Shown here in pieces: positions 32,903-38,089 of a stretch of DNA of 38,089 nucleotides. The DNA is from Hyphomicrobiales bacterium. Its GTDB lineage: Bacteria; Pseudomonadota; Alphaproteobacteria; Rhizobiales; Xanthobacteraceae. The stretch spans positions 1-38,089 of the forward strand of contig JAFKKP010000312.1 in assembly GCA_017305515.1 (NCBI GenBank). The letters run 5' to 3'. Numbering within the stretch: position 1 is the stretch's first letter; the number at the start of each line of letters is the position of its first letter. Position numbers and translations under genes: made by a program. The notes under the pieces were generated by a model. That model ran no database searches, had not been told where the DNA came from, and worked only from the letters and a program-made list of their open reading frames with translations.

Positions 32903-33886
32903 ATGAAGACCGCAAAAGCCGGAAGCCAACTCGCGAGTGGCGTGCGCTCCGGCGACCGCGCCGCTTTGGCTCGCGCCATCACGCTGATCGAGAGCCGCCG
33001 CGCCGATCATCAGGCGACCGCGCGCGATCTTGTTCAGGAATTGTTGCCTTCGACCGGCAAGGCTGTGCGCGTCGGCATCACCGGCTCACCCGGCGTCGGC
33101 AAATCCACCACCATCGACGCGCTCGGCATGTTTTTGATCGCGAAGGGCCACAAGGTCGCGGTGCTGGCCGTCGATCCGTCGTCGGCGCGCACCGGCGGCT
33201 CGATCCTCGGCGACAAGACGCGCATGGCGCGGCTTTCTGCGGAAGATAACGCCTTCATCCGCCCCTCACCGTCATCCGGCACACTCGGCGGCGTCGCAGC
33301 GAAAACGCGCGAGGCGATGTTGTTGTGCGAGGCCGGTGGCTTCGACGTCGTCTTGGTCGAAACCGTCGGCATCGGACAATCCGAAACTGCGGTCTGCGAT
33401 ATGACCGATTTTTTTCTGGCGCTGATGCTGCCCGGCGCAGGCGACGAGCTTCAGGGCATCAAGAAAGGCCTCGTCGAACTGGCCGACATGATCGCCGTCA
33501 ATAAGGCCGATGGCGACAATATCGCGCGCGCAAAGTCTGCCGCCGCCGAATATAACGCCGCGCTGCATATCCTCACGCCGCGTTCGGAGCATTGGCATCC
33601 GCCGGTCATTACCTACTCCGCGCTGACCGGACATGGCATTGACACGATGTGGCAGAAAATTCTCGACCATCGAAAGGCCATGAACGCTTCCGGAGATTTT
33701 GCCGCACGCCGCCGCGAGCAGCAGGTCAAATGGATGTGGGCGATGCTGGAAGACCGGCTCAAATCGAAACTGCGTTCCGACCCGGCGATACGCGCCAAGG
33801 TCAAACAGACGGAAACAGCCGTCGCCGACGGGCGCATGACGCCGACTGTCGCCGCCGATACAGTTTCGGCACTGCTGGACAAATGA
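32903..33886 (+). CDS. meaB: MeaB/ArgK G-protein chaperone of methylmalonyl-CoA mutase
   Basis: A 327-residue GTPase that gates cofactor loading and protects or reactivates methylmalonyl-CoA mutase. The P-loop GSPGVGKSTT is at 61-70, followed by VLAVDPSSARTGGSILGDKT, the switch region RMARLSAEDNAFIRPSPSSG, the Walker B-like VVLVETVGIGQSE and the base-specificity motif NKADGDN. The C-terminal dimerisation helix (RRREQQVKWMWAMLEDRLKS) is present. The ATG at 32903 is preferred over an out-of-family extension from 32837 that overlaps mutB. The stop overlaps the pcp start by four bases. Confidence 0.95.
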   Translation: MKTAKAGSQLASGVRSGDRAALARAITLIESRRADHQATARDLVQELLPSTGKAVRVGITGSPGVGKSTTIDALGMFLIAKGHKVAVLAVDPSSARTGGSILGDKTRMARLSAEDNAFIRPSPSSGTLGGVAAKTREAMLLCEAGGFDVVLVETVGIGQSETAVCDMTDFFLALMLPGAGDELQGIKKGLVELADMIAVNKADGDNIARAKSAAAEYNAALHILTPRSEHWHPPVITYSALTGHGIDTMWQKILDHRKAMNASGDFAARRREQQVKWMWAMLEDRLKSKLRSDPAIRAKVKQTETAVADGRMTPTVAADTVSALLDK

Positions 33887-34548
33887 ACGATCGCCTTCGG
33901 ATTCTCATCACCGGCTTCAAGCCGTTTCCCGGCGCGCCGTTCAATCCGACCGAAAAACTTGTCGAACGTCTTGTTCGCTTGCGCCGCCCGGCTCTCATGG
34001 AAGTCGAGCGCACTGGTCATGTTTTTCCGGTGACGTATGGTGCGGTGGACCGGCAGTTGCCGCAATTGATTGCGGCCCATCAACCTGACGCGATACTGAT
34101 GTTCGGCCTTGCAACGCGAACGGGTCATCTTCGCATCGAAACTCGGGCGCGAAATACCGTCACGCAGATCTGGCCGGACGCGGACCACTCGCAGATGCGC
34201 CATCGCAACATCGAAAACGGCCCCGATGCAACACGCCGCTTCGGGCCGCATACGCATCAATTGCTGCGCGCCGCACGCGAGACTGGAATCGATGCGCGCG
34301 TGTCGATCAGTGCGGGATTTTACTTATGCAACTATCTGAGCTGGCGCGCGATCGAGGCGACCCGCCTCGACAACGGACCGCGCTTCGCAGCCTTCGTGCA
34401 TGTTCCGCTGGTGCCGCGCGACGAAACTCGCCGCCGAAAGAGGGGCGACCCATCGATGACATTCGAGCAACTCGTCGATGCAGGTGAAGCCATGCTGATG
34501 GACATGGTTAAGCTCGCAAAACAGCAGCGTCTTAACGCTCAAATTTAA
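33883..34548 (+). CDS. pcp: Pyroglutamyl-peptidase I (C15 cysteine peptidase)
   Basis: A 221-residue cytoplasmic peptidase removing N-terminal pyroglutamate. The fold signature ILITGFKPFPGAPFNPTEKL opens the protein, and the catalytic triad can be placed as E86 (LRIETRARN), C149 (SAGFYLCNYLSW) and H173 (FVHVPLVP). All three are intact. The start ATG at 33883 overlaps the meaB stop (ATGA), so it is translated as the last gene of the mutA-mutB-meaB unit. A functional link to propionate metabolism is not obvious. Confidence 0.9.
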   Translation: MNDRLRILITGFKPFPGAPFNPTEKLVERLVRLRRPALMEVERTGHVFPVTYGAVDRQLPQLIAAHQPDAILMFGLATRTGHLRIETRARNTVTQIWPDADHSQMRHRNIENGPDATRRFGPHTHQLLRAARETGIDARVSISAGFYLCNYLSWRAIEATRLDNGPRFAAFVHVPLVPRDETRRRKRGDPSMTFEQLVDAGEAMLMDMVKLAKQQRLNAQI

Positions 34549-34635
34549 CCACGCGCCGAACTATCGCGCCGGCAGTTCCTTTCGCGCGCACCGTCTGCCG
34601 CATTCCTGCATTAGATCGTTGGCAGGAGTTCGAGC

Positions 34636-36006
34636 ATGGATATCAGCCGCCGCAGCCTTTTGAACGCCACCGCTGCAACCGCCGCAGCCGGCGCGATCGT
34701 CGGCGCGCCAGAATCCGCTCGAGCTGCACCCCTGATCTCGGTTCTCGGCCGCGACGCCACGCAGTACGGCGTGCGGCCCAATTCGCCGGATGACCAGACG
34801 CGCATGCTCCAGCGCGCCATCGACGAATCTGCCGCCGCGCATATGCCGCTGGCGCTGCCGCCCGGCATCTACCGCGCAGGCATGCTCACGCTGCCCGCTG
34901 GCGCGCGACTGATCGGCGTGCGTGGCGCGACGATCCTGAAATTCTCCGGCGGAGCGTCGCTGGTAACAGGCCAGGGTGCGAACGGAATTTCACTCACCGG
35001 ACTTACACTCGACGGCGGCGGCATCAAGCTCGAACAGCGCCGGGGCCTCGTCCATTTTCTCAACAGCCTCGATGTCCGCATTCAGGATTGCGAGATCGTC
35101 TCAAGCGGCGGCAGCGCAATCTGGTTCGAGGGTGTGTCCGGCGAAGTTTCCGGCAACATCATCCGCAAGACGGCGGTGACGGGCCTTGTCTCTTTCGACG
35201 CGCTCGGCCTGCTCGTGGCGCAAAACACGATTCTGGACACAAACGACAACGGCATCGAGATTTTACGCAACGCGATCGGCGACGACGGCACGATCGTCGT
35301 CAACAATCGCATCGAGGACATCAAGGCCGGTCCCGGCGGTTCCGGCCAGTACGGCAACGCCATCAATGCTTTCCGCGCCGGTAACGTCATCGTCAGCGGC
35401 AACCGTATCAAGAACTGCGACTATTCGGGCGTGCGCGGCAACTCGGCCTCAAACATCCAGATCGTCAACAACAGCATCAGCGATGTGCGGGAAGTCGCAC
35501 TCTATTCGGAGTTTTCGTTTCAGGGGGCGGTCATCGCCAACAACACCGTCGATCTCTGCGCGACCGGTGTCTCGGTGTGCAATTTCAACGAAGGCGGACG
35601 CCTCAGCGTCGTGCAGGGCAATATCATCCGCAACATTTTGCCGAAGCGTCCCATCGGCACCGCGCCCGACGATGACGGCGGCATCGGCATCATCGTGGAA
35701 GCGGATACGGCCGTCTCCGGCAACGTCATCGAGAACGCCCCCTCCTTCGGCATTGTCGCCGGATGGGGCGCCTATCTGCGCGACGTGGCGATTACAGGCA
35801 ACGTCGTGCGGAAAGCCTTCATCGGCATCGGCGTGTCGGTCGTGCCCGGCGCCGGATCGGCGCTGGTCAATAACAACCTGATTTCCGGATCCGGACGCAG
35901 CGCCATTGTCGGTCTCGATCACGCCAAGGCCGTTACGGGCGACCTCGGCAGCGAGACGTCATCACGATTTGCGCAGATCGTGCTCGGCGGCAACGCCATT
36001 CGCTAG
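34636..36006 (+). CDS. TIGR03808-type Tat-exported beta-helix protein
   Basis: A 456-residue protein of the TIGR03808 type, exported by the Tat system: SRRSLL near residue 4, then an alanine-rich hydrophobic stretch and ESARAAP as the likely cleavage region. The rest is a right-handed parallel beta-helix with many repeats ending in Asn-x-Ile (GNIIRKT, QNTILDTNDNGIEIL, GNRIKNCDYSGVRGN, NNSISDV, GNVIENAPSFGIVAGWG). The start of the mature chain (YGVRPNSPDDQTRMLQRAID) resembles pectate-lyase-type proteins, suggesting a polysaccharide ligand, which is inference. AGGAG sits eight to twelve bases upstream of the ATG. Its last 45 bases overlap the convergent TIGR03809 gene. Confidence 0.9.
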   Translation: MDISRRSLLNATAATAAAGAIVGAPESARAAPLISVLGRDATQYGVRPNSPDDQTRMLQRAIDESAAAHMPLALPPGIYRAGMLTLPAGARLIGVRGATILKFSGGASLVTGQGANGISLTGLTLDGGGIKLEQRRGLVHFLNSLDVRIQDCEIVSSGGSAIWFEGVSGEVSGNIIRKTAVTGLVSFDALGLLVAQNTILDTNDNGIEILRNAIGDDGTIVVNNRIEDIKAGPGGSGQYGNAINAFRAGNVIVSGNRIKNCDYSGVRGNSASNIQIVNNSISDVREVALYSEFSFQGAVIANNTVDLCATGVSVCNFNEGGRLSVVQGNIIRNILPKRPIGTAPDDDGGIGIIVEADTAVSGNVIENAPSFGIVAGWGAYLRDVAITGNVVRKAFIGIGVSVVPGAGSALVNNNLISGSGRSAIVGLDHAKAVTGDLGSETSSRFAQIVLGGNAIR

Positions 36007-36276
36007 AGGATTTGCGCCCGGCAAATCATCGGCCAATTGCGCTGCGGCGACTTCCGCAACCTTGTCCTGAACGGGGTCCACGGGCGCGAGAGCTTCCCAT
36101 GCCTTGAGCGCGCTGCGCGCTTCCTGCACCATTGCGAGAAACTCGCCTTCCTGGTGATAGAGCTTCCAGCGGCCGCTTTGATAAAGATCAACGAGATGAT
36201 CGAGCCTGCGCTGCGTCAGAATCCGCCATCGCGCAATCAGAGTGCGCCCGCGCTCGCTATCGGTTGCGATCGTCAT
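35962..36276 (-). CDS. TIGR03809-type hypothetical protein
   Basis: A 104-residue helical, soluble protein of the small family that travels with TIGR03808. The characteristic core is RTLIARWRILTQRRLDHLVD, then LYQSGRWKLYHQEGEFLAMV and EARSALKAWEALAP. The C-terminal 35 residues look unstructured. The ATG at 36276 has GGAA about nine bases upstream; a longer frame to 36324 is less likely. It is transcribed towards the TIGR03808 gene and overlaps its end by 45 bases. Function unknown. Confidence 0.82.
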   Translation of the reverse strand: MTIATDSERGRTLIARWRILTQRRLDHLVDLYQSGRWKLYHQEGEFLAMVQEARSALKAWEALAPVDPVQDKVAEVAAAQLADDLPGANPLANGVAAEHDLRKS

Positions 36277-36400
36277 TGGAAATTCCGAACACTCAAAATG
36301 GACTGCAAGAAAAATATGGCGCAACGCTAAGCGCCCGCGGGCGGCTTCGCCAGTTCAAACCGGCGGCAAAACACAAAAATTCCGTGACATGTTAACCATA

Positions 36401-36434
36401 AAAGCGCGGAGGCCGGATTTTAATCCGGCCTCCG
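36401..36434 (-). terminator. Intrinsic terminator after the haem/DUF4384 gene
   Basis: A perfect 13-base stem (36407-36419 with 36422-36434) around a two-base centre, the arms being CGGAGGCCGGATT and its complement. On the minus strand it is followed by CGCTTTT. It begins seven bases beyond the stop codon of the minus-strand gene at 36442. Confidence 0.75.
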
Positions 36435-36441
36435 AGTTGCG

Positions 36442-38089
36442 TTAGCGCACCTGCAACTTGATCGCGGCGCGGAACGAGGCACGCGAGCCTTCCGCAGGCG
36501 GCACCGGCGGACCGCCGACGGCTGCATTGCCGCTGTTGGTCACGCCAGCGATAGCCGATGGTCTCGGAGGGCCGGCCGCCTCGACGACAATCGAACGCGC
36601 CACTGCACTCGTATAATTCGGTACCGGCGTGAACTGGTTGGCCTTGAAGTCGTGCTGGATCTGGTCGCCGCCGTTGGGCAGCGCGGCACACACCGCTGTC
36701 ACCGTTTCGACGCCGGGATCCTTCATCCGGAATTTGAAAGGCGCACCCGCACCCGGAAACTGCACCGGAACTCCTGCACGAATTCTGCTGTCCTGCTGGA
36801 ATGCGTTCGGCAGAAGGACGGTGCCAGTGCCCTTCTCGTCAATGTCGGTGATCGTCAGGAAGCAATCGCGGGGCGCAACGATGGTGAACACCGGCGTGTC
36901 GCCGACACGATAGCTGTCCTGATCCGATGTCAGCGACAGGTCATCCTTGTTGCCGACAGGTTTGGTCAGCGCAGGCGGCGCTTTCGCGCCCGCAATCTTC
37001 ACGACCTGAAGATCGGTAATGTCGGGCGCGATCTCGATGAAAGTCTTTTCCCACTGATCGCGGGGAATGGAGCCCTGCGACAAGCGGCGGATCAGCGGAC
37101 GGAACTTCTGATCCACGTCCCCGGAGTCCTGCTTGAAGTCGCTGACATTGATGCCGAGTTCGGCCGCCGCCAGTGTCAGGTCGAGGTCGTCCTCGTAACG
37201 CTTGGCGAGCGCGTTAATCATCTCCACGCCATTCAGTTTCAGCGTCGGCTCAAGACCGGCTCGCTTCAGAGCTTCAGTGAAGCGCAAGCCATCGTCCGAG
37301 ATGAATTTGTCCATCTTGTCATGCGGAGGATAGAGCCCGTCCACCTGATCGCGCACGTCCTTCGGAAATGCGCGTCCGGTCAGAACGAGGTCTCGGATAT
37401 CGTCCTTCGCCTTGCGCATGCCCTGGTCATGGCAGCCCATGCAGGAGATGCCGTTGGTGACGCTGAAATCCTTGCGCGCGGGATCGCGGACGATCTGAAC
37501 CGGGCCTTTGTCAAGCCGCTCGCCCGTTCCTCTGCTCAGGTAATAGCCCTGGAATCCGTTCGGCAGGCTGAAGATCGTTTCACCGCCGTCGTGATGGAAA
37601 CCATCGGCGCTCGGCCCCAACGGGAAGTCGAAGAGACTTTGATGATCCTTATTTCCGGCGAAGTCATACGAGGTCCAGAAGTAACCGCTGCGCGACGGAT
37701 GCCGTTCGATCAGACGGTTGTTCTGGCTGACGCCGGATTTCTGGAATGCCGCGCGCTGGGCGACGAAATTGGCAATGTTGGCTGCGATATCGATGCCCTG
37801 ATCCTTCGTGAGTTCCTGGAAGTTGGCGCCAAGTTTCAGAAGGTCGTCATAGAGCGGCGGCTGAGAGGCGGTGAACGTAAACCAGTCGGCGCGAACGTAT
37901 GGCATCGGCGTCTTGGTGCCGGTCGCGAGCGTGCGGCTGAACTCGGAGTCAGGCTGCACATTGTAAGGATAGATCGCGATGATGTTGTCCCAGTCCGCCG
38001 TGCTCCAGCCCAAGTCAGTAAGGTTGAAGCGCAGAATCGTGCCTTCGGGATCGATCGCTTCCAGTCTGACCACGTCGGACGAACGGCCG
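36442..38089 (-). CDS. c-type haem-binding protein with DUF4384 domain, 5' end outside window
   Basis: At least 549 residues are visible and the frame stays open to the right edge, so the N-terminus (probably with a signal peptide) is missing; the GTG at 38073 is not a reliable start. A single haem-attachment motif CMGCH occurs in TNGISCMGCHDQGMRKAK, with LPNGFQGYYLSRGTGERLDK before it. This suggests a periplasmic cytochrome-like domain. The C-terminal part (about the last 180 residues) fits DUF4384: TSDQDSYRVGDTPVFTIVAP, then FLTITDIDEKGTGTVLLPNA. The last 40 residues are Pro/Ala-rich. Redox partner and role are unknown. A strong terminator follows. Confidence 0.75.
   Translation of the reverse strand, partial: GRSSDVVRLEAIDPEGTILRFNLTDLGWSTADWDNIIAIYPYNVQPDSEFSRTLATGTKTPMPYVRADWFTFTASQPPLYDDLLKLGANFQELTKDQGIDIAANIANFVAQRAAFQKSGVSQNNRLIERHPSRSGYFWTSYDFAGNKDHQSLFDFPLGPSADGFHHDGGETIFSLPNGFQGYYLSRGTGERLDKGPVQIVRDPARKDFSVTNGISCMGCHDQGMRKAKDDIRDLVLTGRAFPKDVRDQVDGLYPPHDKMDKFISDDGLRFTEALKRAGLEPTLKLNGVEMINALAKRYEDDLDLTLAAAELGINVSDFKQDSGDVDQKFRPLIRRLSQGSIPRDQWEKTFIEIAPDITDLQVVKIAGAKAPPALTKPVGNKDDLSLTSDQDSYRVGDTPVFTIVAPRDCFLTITDIDEKGTGTVLLPNAFQQDSRIRAGVPVQFPGAGAPFKFRMKDPGVETVTAVCAALPNGGDQIQHDFKANQFTPVPNYTSAVARSIVVEAAGPPRPSAIAGVTNSGNAAVGGPPVPPAEGSRASFRAAIKLQVR

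Noticed and set aside
1-38089. tRNA, rRNA or CRISPR arrays
   Set aside because: No cloverleaf-like, rRNA-like or regularly spaced repeat pattern was noticed on reading; a covariance-model search was not possible here.

Overview
The window looks like a chromosomal segment of a GC-rich alphaproteobacterium of the order Hyphomicrobiales, most likely the Bradyrhizobium/Afipia/Nitrobacter group. The reasons are the TIGR03808/TIGR03809 pair, a MucR-type regulator, DUF1491, DUF2336, DUF5330, DUF6456 and DUF1254/DUF1214 proteins, a DivJ-like kinase and a CtrA-type binding site. This placement comes from family recognition by eye; no search was run.

Layout. 1-3000 (minus strand): an OmpR-family response regulator cut by the window edge, a wrecked phage/GTA terminase with its small upstream neighbour, and three small proteins. 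3050-9000: an MFS exporter and a YcgN-type Fe/S-like protein (minus), then a class A penicillin-binding protein and a DUF1214/DUF1254 pair (plus). 9000-16350: a possible lipoprotein, a small gene and a DUF2336 gene flanking a consensus CtrA box, DUF1491, a DivJ-like kinase overlapping a peptidoglycan-binding protein, DUF5330 and SufE, then DUF6456 co-transcribed with a DnaA-domain-IV protein (HdaB-like). 16366-18595: an IS1595-family element of about 2.2 kb carrying four small or medium passenger genes as well as the transposase. 18720-26500: MucR, a membrane protein, a GT39-like glycosyltransferase, CvpA, an M20 peptidase, a HerA-like ATPase, and about 650 bases with no convincing gene. 26500-34550 (plus): DUF4332, folP-folB-folK, then mutA-mutB-meaB-pcp. 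34600-38089: a Tat-exported beta-helix protein facing its TIGR03809 companion, and a c-type-haem/DUF4384 protein running off the right edge.

How genes work together. folP, folB and folK supply consecutive steps of dihydropteroate synthesis. mutA, mutB and meaB make the adenosylcobalamin-dependent methylmalonyl-CoA mutase and its G-protein chaperone. The DivJ-like kinase, the DnaA-IV protein, MucR and the CtrA-type sites are all cell-cycle-linked types in alphaproteobacteria; their proximity may be coincidental.

The most interesting part is the IS1595 element. It sits 13 bases upstream of the start codon of the DnaA-IV gene and so separates that operon from its native upstream DNA. Each terminal repeat holds a good inward-facing promoter, and a small hairpin covers the transposase ribosome binding site only in transcripts entering from outside. 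Inside the element, two divergent passenger genes have overlapping start codons. The second notable region is the decayed GTA/phage terminase at 744-1316, where the Walker A glycine is lost and the N-terminus is fused to an unrelated membrane segment.
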